From Hybos culiciformis (Eukaryota > Arthropoda > Insecta > Diptera > Hybotidae), in contig OZ023275.1 of NCBI GenBank assembly GCA_964007475.1, positions 17,897,829-17,961,828 on the forward strand: a stretch of 64,000 nt of DNA, read 5' to 3'. Both the position numbers and the translations under genes were made by a program. Of the stretch, positions 13,701 through 26,200 are shown in pieces. The notes beneath the pieces were generated by a model. It was not told the DNA's origin. It did no database searches and saw only the letters and a program-made list of their open reading frames with translations. Position 1 is the stretch's first letter, and each line of letters starts with the position of its first letter.

Positions 13701-16700
13701 ATTCAAAGCTTAGAGCCAAGAATAAAAAAATTGGCCAATTAAAATAATGCATTCAATAGTGGGTATCTTCGCGAGCTTAATAGTTAATAATTTCATAAAT
13801 CCGAAATAACATTCTAAAATATTCTAATCGTATCCAAAAGCGGAGAGAGCAAATATTAGAATTCTCATTATATTAATATGTATTTAGTATTTTTTAATAA
13901 TATCTTTCCATTTATAATTATATATTTTCTCATTTTTAAAATGCAATTTAAATGTAAAGAAAATTACGTAGGCATGCTTTCTTTCAGAAAGATTAAATAA
14001 ATTTCAAAGTACAAGGTTTTACTATCTTATCATTGTGCAGTTTTTATGTAATTTAATGCACATAGTTAAAAAAAAATCATTAAGAACAATAGACGAGAAT
14101 GATGATCAAAATTTTATGAAATTTTGTAGTGAACGCAATATGAACATTTTTACGTATTAATGTAAATAAGCCTAGAACAATATTAGACAATATAGAAATT
14201 ATTTTTTAATTTTGTTATTTCAAAATTCAAGTGCATATCCGTTTATTTTTTTCAATTATTAAAAATTTTTCCCACAAAAATTATTAGAAAAAAAAACATC
14301 ATTTTTCATTTCATTAAAAGCAGTGCAATTGTGATAATTGGAAAATTTTTAATTCATTTTAATACATATATGTATTTCTCACTACATAATCAGCCAAAAA
14401 ATTTATTTCAATATCAAAAGTTTGTTTACAAATTGCTAAGGGTCAGGACTCCAAGATACAGTTTGACAAACTTCAAAAATTCTTATAATAACTGGCAAAA
14501 ATTAAGCATCATTTTCTACCAACATAATTTTCTAAACTTTGTGAAAAATATTTCCATAAAAAAAATAAGAATTTGAATTAAATTTAAGAACTGTACAAAT
14601 AAATAGTTAATATATATAGTCAAAAAGTTTCAAAGAAGTTCAAGTATTAAGAAATTAATTTCTAGCAAATGCTGAACAGCTGGATTCGAATATTTAATGA
14701 TATATCATTTAGTCGAAAATTAATTAAAATTCAAATATGCTTGTAAATCGGTCACAAAAAAAAAACTTATCTATTTCTTTGATAATTTAGGTTGCCAACC
14801 TCAATGATAAGAAGAGTTTACTCATCAGTAGTATATAAATTGTTGCGAAAATTTAATATTGTATGTATATAATTGAAATCAAAATGTTAAAAATGATTTA
14901 TTTTCTTGAAAATTTTTGTAAATTTAAAAGAAATTGAATGAAAAAAAATGAATTTTTATTTATTTACAAAATAGTTAATCTAATTGAAATTTTATACTAA
15001 CTATAACAAAAATATTTGCATTAATGCTTATAAAATTGTGATTCATTGGTTTTATTTCTTTTTATAACTACTTACCTACTACTATTTCTACTTTATATTA
15101 AATTAATAAAATAATAAAAACTGTTTTATTTAAAGAATGACAATTTTATTTTATTTTTATTATTTTATTTCAATTTAGTCATTTTAATTTTTTTGCAATT
15201 TGATGAAATGAAAATGTTCATTTAATTTTATATTTAAGAAGAAAGAAATTTTTGTAAAATGTTTTATACTTTTTGTTACAACTATTCGAGAAGTGGATAT
15301 AGACATTAAAAACAACCTTTCTTTTCAAAATGTATAAGCTGGAAAATTCAAATTTTTTGTTCATAAACCCATATTTTTTGTTGAAGCTAAATTGAATAGA
15401 TTGAACATGTACATTATACATATATGGTTGAATTACGAATCTCTAAATCCTTAATGGTATATGTAAGGTATCTAGTATTAATGTTATATGATATATTGAA
15501 GAATTGAAGTACAAACGACTATTTTTACAATGTAACATAGTGAATATACAAAAAATAATAATAATGCAATGTTGATAACGAAGTATGTACGTATGTCTAC
15601 ACATAAATATGTACCTATCTTTTGCATACATATTTTGAAAAAAATTTAAAACATTTCAAAGCATAATAAGTAATATATAAATTTTTGACGGGTTATATTA
15701 AAAACAAGAACAAATTTTCATTATCAAATAGTATCTATAATATTTACCACCTTTGAAAAAAAAAAATACAACAATTTCTTAAAAATTTATTATCACTGCC
15801 AGTACTATTCCATAGATATTGAGTTAATTAATTGAGTGAACATAATTTTTAAACAGGTAATTTTTGAGTAAAAAAAATTACCTGCAATTTTTCAATAACA
15901 TGGGACGTTAAAAACTCGAACTGAATATAACTAAAGAATACCGGTTAACTCTAGTAAAAAGGAAAGTTATTTTTTTTTATTTTTTATGATATTTACTTCT
16001 ATGATTATTATACTAATATTTTTTTTTATACTTTAACTATATAACATTATGTAGGTATATTTTAATTCTGTTAAAAAAAAAACGCATTCTTAAGTACAAA
16101 TTCAATATTAATTAATTAAAAAAAAAAAAAAAAAGAGTTTTGTTCAGCTTATCTGGAATGTTTGATTTGAAGCGCATTTAATTTAAATTGTATGTTTTAA
16201 GCACAATAAGTGTTAACATATTGTTATGCATTATATACATAATTATAATTTTTCATACTCTTTAAGTTGGAGATAGAAACCCCCCAAATCACGAAATAAT
16301 TCTGCTTAAAACAAAAAAGGCCGTACTAAAGTATGTACAATGTTAAAGATAGACAATTTCTATACATAGTATATTCTTGTTCCTAAGGTAATGGTGAATT
16401 TTATTACACGAAAGGAATTCATTGATTTAATTTTGGCTTCATTCAACTTTGTCTCATCATCATTGTACTTAATATCAGATAAATAAAATGAATGAGGTCA
16501 AAACAGAGCGAAAAAAATGTTTGTTCAACTTTAAGGTTAAATTATCTTAAATTGACGTACATACTATGTTTCAACGGATTAAATAAATTTTAAACAAAAA
16601 TATACATATTTTATCTTATTTGTTTCCTTTTTATTAAAAACAAAAAAAAAAAACATTAAATAAAATTTAATTTATGATAACTCTTATGAAAATTAAGAAT

Positions 16701-17339
16701 TTTTCTTCAAAATTAATTACACAGTATGTACCTATATGATTTTTAAATTTATTTGCATAAAATTTAACCACCTGCTTTATTAAACAAAAATTTAAGCCTA
16801 TTATAGCAACCATATAATAAAATAACAATATTTTTTTTGGCTTAATATACATATACTTTGTTAAAACTAAATTTTCAATTTATATGAAATAATCATATAT
16901 AATACATATAATGTTTAAACATAGTATATGACAAGTCTGTGATAATAAAAACAAAAAAAAAAGATTCTTAATCATTTTCAAAAGCCTAATAAAGATAAAA
17001 TTAAAAAAAAAATAATAATAATTCCTGTCGCTACAATTAAAATTTCATGAGGAAATTAAAATCAAGACAAGTATCTCTTGATATCAAAATATTTGATTTT
17101 GAATTTTTTTTATTTTATTATTTTATATAAATATAAACAAAAATTTTTGCAGAAGTATGACACTCCAAATAAATTAATTATGAAAAAAGATATAAATTCC
17201 AGATAAACTACATATCTTTTGAGTTTTAAAGTTTTTTATTTTTTTTATTTTTGTATCTATGTTTGTTATTTGAGTGAAAAAAAAAATTTATAATTTTTTT
17301 GATTTGATTTGTAATAAAAAAAAAGACAAAATATAAAAG
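7738..17339. other. Gene-poor AT-rich region
   Basis: About 9.6 kb with frequent poly-A and poly-T, a (TA)n/TATG tract at 13284-13310, and no coding exon I can support. The longest frame, minus 8840-8505 (111 codons, TTG-free start at ATG), has mixed composition but no recognisable domain; it could be a relic or chance. Frames at 10327-10530, 12866-13048, 14331-14576 and 15218-15631 look random. Confidence 0.5.
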
Positions 17340-17616
17340 AATTTAATATCATAAGCTAAGCTTTTGTACGTCAGAGCAATACTGCTACCGTTAATGTTGA
17401 TTTAAAAAAAAAAAATAAAAAATTGAAAAATCTTACCGTTTTATTATGATGTGTGTTATCAAAAAGCTTTTAGCGCATGCAATAAAAATTTATTCCAGTG
17501 TGCCTTTTTTTCTTTATTATTTCTCTACTATCAATCATAACTTGAACGAAAAAAAAAACTTGGTTACTCTAAAAACTCATACAAACAACAAAATATATGT
17601 ATCTTTTAATCACAAC

Positions 17617-17658
17617 TTACCTGGAAAGATATCATAGGCAAATTATTGTTCGGAGGCT
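17617..17658 (-). other. Exon-like block with strong splice donor
   Basis: On the minus strand, an acceptor-like ATTACCAG is followed by a short open stretch reading PPNNNLPMISFQ and then CAG|GTAAGT, an ideal donor. No matching neighbour exon was found, and the phase does not fit the other orphan exon at 34.4 kb. Could be chance. Confidence 0.15.
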
Positions 17659-17965
17659 CTGGTAATAATGTTATTATAAAATTATTTTCATAAATTTAAG
17701 CAATCGAATGAAACTATTAACTTAACCGTAATTTAATTATATTTAAAACGAAAAATAAACAGAATCTAAAAACTAAAAACTTCTTTTAATAATTGAAATA
17801 AGGACGGACAGTCTGTCTTTGTAGGTAAAACAAAATTACTACCTGAATTATTATTTTTTTTTTTTGAAAAATGTAAATTTCTGTGTCAGGTTCATGGTAA
17901 ATAACTAATTCATTCTCATTTGAATTAAGACTTACACGAATAATTTTGTTAATAATTTGTTTGTT

Positions 17966-18263
17966 TTGTTTTTTTTTTAACTTTACATGTTAAGCTAGTA
18001 GGTAAGTACCTATATACTTAGTTTATTTATTCATTTATTTACTTATTTAGTATCAATTTATTATTATTTCATTGTAATTAATTCCCATTTGAATCTACTC
18101 AAATCTTACATATGTTGTTTTTTTTTAAACTTTACATGCTAAGCTAGTAGGTAAGTGCCTATATACTTAGTTTATTTATTCATTTATTTATTTAATAGCA
18201 ATTTATTATTATTTCATTGTAATTAATTCCATTTGAATTTACTCAAATCTTACATATATTGTT
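17966..18263. repeat. Tandem duplication, about 149 bases x 2
   Basis: Two adjacent copies share CTTTACATG(T/C)TAAGCTAG, then TAGGTAAGT(A/G)CCTATATA, the TTATTTATTCATTTATTTA stretch, and an ending CAAATCTTACATAT. The first copy begins near 17970, the second near 18118. A shorter third similarity precedes them near 17912. Confidence 0.85.
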
Positions 18264-18362
18264 TTATGTTATAAGTTTACAATATGTAATTAATTACAAC
18301 GTTTATTGGATTTCAGATGCAATATTAATTTTTTGTTGAATCTATGTATACATAATACATAT

Positions 18363-18459
18363 TATTTTAGCAGGCAATTCAATTCAAACCTTTATATATT
18401 CAATACAAATCTTTATATATCTAATTTTAGCAGGCAATTCAATACAAACCTTTATATAT
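18363..18459. repeat. Tandem duplication, 60-base period
   Basis: TTTTAGCAGGCAATTCAAT followed by CAAACCTTTATATAT occurs at 18365 and again 60 bases later at 18425. A weaker inner repeat (CAATACAAATCTTTATATAT) lies between. Confidence 0.85.
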
Positions 18460-18799
18460 GTCAGCATGTTATACTGGTTTTAACATTTCGAACAAAACGT
18501 ATAGATTACATTTGATGTTCATCTTATATGTAAATTATTATTGAAATTACTTATTTTCACATTGATAAATTAAAGTTTCTAGGTACTTTACATTAAAAAA
18601 AACTATATATTGAATTTTTTATTTTAATTTATGAATTTATTGAAATTGATATCACTGATTATGCTTTTATCTCGCTATTTAATGGTTTCAAACGCAACTC
18701 CAATAAAAAATATACATAATTATTACATTACTTGATAAAAAATATTTTTTCAAAAAATTATGAAAATGTTTGATAGAACATTTTTACCAATAATATTTT

Positions 18800-20480
18800 T
18801 TGCTACTTCATAACAACTACACTCTCAATGAAAAAAACTTAATATATATGTATATCATAAAATAAAATATAAAAAAAAAAAAAGTTTTAAATAAATATAA
18901 AATTTTATTTATATGGCAATGATTGAGCCTGGCTTTTTTCATATAAACTTTAAATCCCAATCGAATAACAACGTTCCTTTATTTGCAAAAAATAAAAAAT
19001 TAAAAAAAGAAACATAAAAAAAAGAAAATAAATAAAAAAAAAATTAAATTATTTATAACTGAATTTAAAATTTGGGATAAAACTTTTTTTTTATTTTATT
19101 AAAATAATTACAGAAAAAAAAAACAAAAAAAAAAAAAAGCTTTTATTATTATTTGTTTTTTTTTTTTTTTTTTAATAATTAATTTTTAATAATAATAACA
19201 ATAAAAATATTTTTATAACAATAGAGATCCTCTTTTTTTTTTTTTTATTAAATTTATAGAATTCAATTTTGAAAAAGTCATTAATAATTGAGTCGCCGTT
19301 GTGGAAAGTTCGAAAAAAAAAATAAAAATAATTTATTTAATAATTCAATAAAATAACGGAAAATATATTTTTGAACAAACGAAACGAAAAACATATTTAT
19401 CAAGAAATAAAAAAAAAAATTTTTATTTAATTTTTTTTAAATATTAAACAGAAATGTAATTGACTCGCTTCGAAAAATTTTTTTTTTTATTGAATTTTTT
19501 TTTCCTGAAAATAAAATTTTAATATTAATTAAAAAGAAAAAAAAAAAAATCACTTTGAATTTGGAACAACAACAAACAACATACAACATACTAAAAAAAA
19601 AGGAACAAATTCGAAAGCTATCCTTTTTGTTTACAATAAAATCACACTCACGTTTAGTATTTTATCGTTTTTTTTTTTTTTTGAATTAAAGTTAAAAAAA
19701 AAATTTTAAAAAATATAGTCAAATTTTAATTAAAAAAAAAGTAATTTAATTTATTGGTGATTTAAAAAAAAAAATAAAATTTATTTATTTTTTTTTTTGC
19801 TTTGATTTTAAAACCAAAGTTTATTTCTTAATTAAAATTAATTTTATGATACCTAGTGTTACAAAAAAAAATAATTAATTTATTTATTTAATTTAAAATA
19901 ATAATTAATAAAAAAAAAGTAAATAATAATAATAATAATTTATAAAATATTTATATAATATATATTTTTTCGCTACAATTATAATAATTATTAGGTGAGT
20001 GTTAATTTTTTTTTTATTATTTTTCATAATTTTTTTATTATTAAAAGAACAAAAAAAAAAAGCACAATAATTTTTTTTTTTATCGCTAAGCAATTGAATA
20101 AATACAAAAAAAAAAAATTAATAATAATTTCCAAATATTTGAATTGTTTTTTTTTTTTTTTTTCGTAGGTATTCGAATGGAAATAATAATAATAAACTTT
20201 TTTTTTGGCATGTATCGAAATGCGTAAAAAAAAAGGAAGAAACGTTAAAATAAAAATTTCGATTTTTAATTTAATTTTTTTTTTTAATATTTAGAAATAA
20301 TTTTTGCTTAAAAATAATTTCATATTTAAAAAATAAAAAGCAGTTCATGTTCACCTAATGTTATCAAAATAATATTACAAAAAAAAAACAAAAGAAATTT
20401 TTTCTTTTCTTTTTTGTTTAATTATTTTGCCACCTGTCATATTTTTTAAATTAAATATATATGAAATTTTCACAAATTAA
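18800..20480. repeat. Homopolymer-rich low-complexity tract
   Basis: Roughly 1.7 kb composed largely of alternating poly-A and poly-T runs of 8-20 bases on one strand, with AAT/ATT triplet repeats. Such a layout can fold into many small hairpins. No coding frame is credible. Confidence 0.7.
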
Positions 20481-20509
20481 AAAAAATCAATAAAAACAAA
20501 ATATACCGG

Positions 20510-21340
20510 TTGTGTCCACTAAAGGGTGTTGAGGTTCAAATCCTGACTCTCTATAGTTAGATTATCAGGGGCCTAGATAACAAGCTATACGAAAATTAGG
20601 ATTGATGAAGCCAAAAAAGGAAAAAAAATTTTAAAATTTATGACAGCACAAATATAATATAGAACAGTTACCTCATAAATGAAGCCCGTTTCAAGCATTT
20701 CGACTTAAGATACTTTAAATTCAAGATATCTCGTTCACAATCAGGGACTAAACATATATTTTTTTTGAAGCTCGTCAATATCACTCTATACCAATATAAT
20801 TAAGAAATATATACAAATATAATCCAAACCAAACCATAGTCCGAGTGCTTCAACTCTAAGTATTTTTATAAGTTTCTCTAATCGACATACATATATTTAC
20901 CCACATATTTATTTTAATCATATGTTTTATTCATTAAAATTTTATTTTAAAATTATTTGAACCCCTGATTGGTTGAGAGCCTCTGAAACCTGAAATGACA
21001 AAGTCTCAATTTGAGGTGAAAGTGAACGAGATTATCATTGTTTTGGCATTTAAAGAATAAAATTCAATTGACTGGTGCATTAGTTATGAGCAATGAACTT
21101 TTATAAAAGCAAAAGTAAATTCCCCTTTTTACTATGAGAACTAATGAAGTTTTATGATTGGTTTCAAAGTCCCGTATTTGGATTGCCAAAAAAAAAAAAA
21201 GTTTATTCTTCCTTCATATAAGTTAATTGGTTACTAGCCTTTGTAGTTGCAGACAGACGGACGAACATTAATAGAAAACATATATAGGGGCTAAAAATTC
21301 TTGATTTTAGTTTAGAATTTAAAACTTTTTTGTAATGGTC
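20510..21340. mobile_element. Probable old transposable-element debris
   Basis: More mixed composition than the flanks. CAGACAGACGGACGAACAT near 21250 resembles the ACAGACGGAC words common in fly dispersed repeats, and CTCATAAATGAA followed by ACAATCAGGGACTAAA near 20670-20750 recalls a block near 32.62-32.77 kb. No transposase or reverse transcriptase frame is visible. Confidence 0.3.
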
Positions 21341-23086
21341 CTGGTATTTTCTTAGAGTGTAGACACCAATTCATCGAAAACATAATTATTCTTTGTTCAA
21401 AATAGCAGGTGTTTTATACTGAATAGTTTCACTTTATATTTCGCAAATTAAAAAAACAGAACAAAAATTTTTTTTTTTCTAATATACGACCTATTATATT
21501 TTAGTTAAAAAAAAAAAAACTTATAAATTATCTGTCCAGATCATTTCAATAAAATATTGTATTCGCGAAATATGAAAAAACAAAATTTCTTTAAAAATTC
21601 ATTAAAAACTTATGTTTTTGTTTCTTATTCTTCATACAAACAATTCACACCAAGATATCGAAATTCTATAATTGTTTGTTAAGGTTTTTGTACATATTTA
21701 TAAAATACATTCAACCACAGATAACTTAAAAATATTGAATTATTTTTCGTCCTTAGAAAATCAAATATTAGACTTCATTCATTCAGCAGTACATTCATCC
21801 CAAAAATATTATCAATACAGTTGTCAAGTTAATTATTCAGTTGAGTGCTATAATCTTTTTCAAGTACTTAAAAAATTCTTAAATAATCAATCCTACGGTT
21901 GAATATTAGTATTACTACTTTCAGCTTTTCATTACTAATAAAATTTAATAAACAAAAAAAAAGTTAAGGGATTAAAACCTAAATAAAATCCTCCCAAATC
22001 CAATGTAATTATCATATGTACAATATTTTAAAATATACACCATAAACTTTGAAATATAACACAAAAAGTTGTGAAATAAAAAAAATTTCAATTAAAATTA
22101 CAAGTTCTTAAAAGAAAAAGGAAAATTTTAGACTTGAAGAGTTCTTGAAGGGCTCTGAAAACGCCTTAAATATAATTTTATACCTGAATTTTTTAATTCC
22201 AGTGAAATATAAAAGTGAGACACTAAAAAAAAAAAAAGGTGTTTAATTTAACCAGGAAATAAATTAAAATAATACTAAGCTAGGTATATGACATTTCAAT
22301 ATAATTTGGAATTTTTGACTTTTTGCCTTCAAATGAAAATTCATTGCTAAAATATAATATTTATTCAATTTAATATACAAAATAAATTAATCATTTGTAG
22401 AAATCAATAAACTATAGAAAAACAACAAAAAAAAACAGTTTATTTACAAAACTGTTCGAAAATCTAATATACCAACTTATTTTATTACTTAAATTTATAA
22501 CAATAAAGCAGTGAGTATGATTATTCTGAAATACAATAATTTGTAGATAGATAACCATTTTTTAAATGTTTTTACGTCACAAAACAAAATATTATTAACA
22601 CTATATCTTATAAATAATATAGTATTATTGTTAGAGCAATTCCCAAGATAAATAATAATTGCAAGATAAATTTTAGAAATTTGTGTTTTTTTTTTTTTTT
22701 ACTTTTGTTTCGGATTTTAAATAATATACAGGTATCTAACATATGTAAAATTTCACATTACAAAATTTAATGCAAAAATAATAATTATAATTTTATATTT
22801 CACGCTTACACTTGTATTGAAAGCAGATAAAACTCTATTGTATAGCTCCTATTATTTGTTGATAATGCGAAGCCGAAATCCGCAGAAAATCTATAAACTA
22901 TAAGGTCAATTATAATATGGCGAATACAAATATTATTCTTTTTGATTGTGTTTTCTTCTTCTTAAAAGTAACAAATTCTCAAATTCTTAAAGTGTAATAA
23001 ATGAGTCACCCACCAAAGAATATTACTTCTTCAAGTTACTAGGTCCGTTACTAAGTGTAATTGTATATTTATGATACATGATTATG
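21341..23086. other. Gene-poor AT-rich region
   Basis: No supported gene. The 76-codon frame at 21672-21902 has no recognisable features. Confidence 0.5.
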
Positions 23087-23200
23087 GGGCCGTCATGGTG
23101 TAATGGTATTGTCATTATTCTACGGCGTGTTCGGTCGTGGGTTCAATTTCAATCTCGTAATGGAATTTGTATCAATTTTTCAATTTGTTCAGTTACTTAA
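23087..23200 (+). mobile_element. tRNA-derived SINE-like head, copy 1
   Basis: A Pol III box A-like TGGTGTAATGG (23096-23106) is followed 33 bases later by a box B-like GGTTCAATTTC (23140-23150). The acceptor-stem ends do not pair, so this is not a functional tRNA gene. Sequence continues past the tRNA-like part in a way that resembles the copy at 50.3 kb (GGCC(G/A)TCA at the start, GTATTGTCATT inside, GAATTT..TCAATTT after it), which supports a shared SINE origin. Confidence 0.5.
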
Positions 23201-26200
23201 AGTTTATGTTGTTTTTCAGACATTATTCTTCTTTTATATATTTTTCTATATAATTACAATATTATTAACGTTTTAATAATTAAAATACAGATATTAAATA
23301 ATTGCAAGTTCAAAATTTTCATTTGTAATTGTATATTGAAGTCATTATTTTAACTCTTATAATTTGAGAAAAATAACACTGTTGTTGTATAGTAAGTTTT
23401 TTCAAAACAAGAAGTGAACTTATGTAATTTGTGCCCACATGTCCAACCGAGGAGAATATAATTATAATTTTTTGTTATTTATATTTTTTAGATTTGTAAC
23501 TAAAATGCTGAATTCTTCACTCAATACTTCTTTTATATCAAAAACTTATACAAAAAATTCAATTATTATTAATCACTTTGTCATTAAAATCTCCAATTTT
23601 TTGCTTTAAAAAATATTACAATTGATATTGATTCGATGTCAAATTCAAATTTATATATTTATATTTATATATAATTATATTTATCCACATATATGTAAGG
23701 GATATAAAAATAAAGAAAGTAAATATAATATAAAAAGGCGCAAACACTTATTTTAGGTAAAAAGTCAAAACATTGATAAATTATCAATAATGAAAATCTT
23801 CCCATCACGAGAGAAATATATATAACGTACCTATACGATAACGATAAAATCATTACGCTGATGACGCTGACAACGTATGAGTAAAATTAATTTCGTCAAT
23901 TTATTGTCAATATTATTCATGCATTAAAAAAAATAAATAATAAAATAATAATAATAATAATAAACAGATCAATTAATTTTAATATTTTATTTGAATTAAA
24001 AATGGTTTTTACTTCAGTTGATTTACATTAAACCACTAAGATTTAACGTTATAAAACACTAAGTTTTACATTTCCGTAAAAAATTATTTAATTCGCGCTT
24101 TTTTGAGTTGAAAAAATATAATCATCTGTCATTTGCGTCACCTGTTGCTAAATAACGGAAGAGTTAATTAATAATCACTTTTATTTTTTTTTTTGTAATA
24201 TTTAGTCATAGATTTATAAAATTGTATAATTCAATTAATTTTATTGAAATAATGAAAAAAAATTATTTCAATTTGCTTTTGTTACGGTTGAGAGATATTT
24301 TTAAGAATAAGGATATAATATTGAAAATATACTTAATTGATTGTAGTATAGGTTACTTAGAAGTTAAAATAAAAAAAATTAAAATAAAATAATAAAAAAT
24401 TTTTAATTTAACTTCAATTATGAATTAATTATAATATCTACATTTTAACACATTTTTTTTTTTTTTGCATTAAGTCACTAAATAAGATCAACTTTATCAA
24501 ACTTTATAATGTATTAAAAATATAAATTCAGAGATATGTACCTAAATAAAAATCCATATAAAACAATATAATATAATTAGAATTAATGCGGAAAATTCAA
24601 CTTTTTTTTTTTTGTTGTTGTTGGTTCAATTCGTCACACTTGATAAAATTTTTAACTAACACTAAATTAAAAATATGTTTTTATTCTATTAGTTGTTTAA
24701 CAAATTTCATTAGTTATTATAATTTTAATAATCATATACTATACTTAAATAGAAATTAAAATTATACATTAAATATGTTTTAAATTAAGTCCAAAAAAAT
24801 AATAATATTCACACTGTTTGCAAAAAAAAAAAAATAATAATAAAAAAAGATTTGATGATATTACAATTTTTTTTTTTTTTATCTCATTTCAAATAATTTT
24901 CACACTGTGAAAAAAGTTATTGCTATAAAAATATTTAAATTAAAGTATTAAAACGCACTTAAGGGTACTATTTTAAAGATATTATTTAGAATTTTTTTCC
25001 AAATTTGTTGCAAATAAGTAAATTATGTCCATTATTTCACCGAGACATGATGACAAATATAATGAGATCTATGTAGAATTTTCATACATACCAATTAACA
25101 AAATATCTGAAATATGACCAATGTGATTAACAAGTTGTATATAAAGTTATAATAAGTACTTCCGTTTTTTTTTTTTTTTAATAATGTCTCAAGCTGAAGA
25201 CCATGGAATTTCACATATTTGAAAATTTAAATAATTAATTTTGAAATTTTATCAATTAAAGAGTTTCCGCAGGAATTACTTAATTTCATAGAATGATTTG
25301 GAAACAATATATTGATGATTTGATAAAAAAAAAAAAAGACAAAACTAAACAAATATTATATCTACATTTATGTACTTCACTAATTAAAAATTCAAGTGCG
25401 GGAAATGTTTATATATAATGTTTTCTTATCGAATTTCTTTCTTTTGGCTAATACATAATACAATATTTTTATAAATTATTAATTTCTAAAAATAAATATT
25501 TTAAAATAAAAATATAATATTGTATATTTTCAGACAATGCACTCATTGATCTGATAATGTTAAAAAATAAAGCCCTTGGAATACTTGATTGACTGTTCCA
25601 CTTCATAATATGTTCATTTTGATAAAAACTTTAAATTTTTTTTTAAAAAGACATTATTGTTTACAAATAATAATTAATAAAATATAATAAGAAATGCGAC
25701 TTATTTATTTATTTTAATCTAAACTGTTACATATTATTTTAAATACTGAATGTAATATTAAAATAATTAAGAAAATAATGAAATCTACGTTTTATCAGTA
25801 GAAAAACTAAGTAATTTTTTTTTTTCTGAGTTCCCTCAAATGTAATCTTACAAATTTTTTAAATTATAAAGAACGAAATATGGATTATTTTATTTATATT
25901 TTTAATTGGCGTAAACTATATAATGTATATTTCTAACAACGCTATTATTTTATCATAGTTTTAATAGTAAAAAATTGGGACAACCTTTCAAAAATAATTT
26001 CATTTTATGCAACAATTAGTCAAATTTCTCTAAAGCTTTTCTTATCAAAAATCACAAATTTTTTGAGTAAAATTTTAAGTGCGTCTTAAAGGTGATAAGC
26101 ACAATGTTGATAAAAAAAAAAATGATTTGTTATTTAAAAAAAAAAAAAAAAGATTAAAATAAAACTTGAACTGTTATAAATCAAGAATGAATTAACATTT

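Noticed and set aside
20530..20560. Box B-like GGTTCAAATCC
   Set aside because: No box A at the required spacing and no tRNA fold.
23087..23157. Functional tRNA gene
   Set aside because: The 5' GGCCGTC has no complementary 3' acceptor strand and the anticodon arm does not form; treated as a SINE-like relic.
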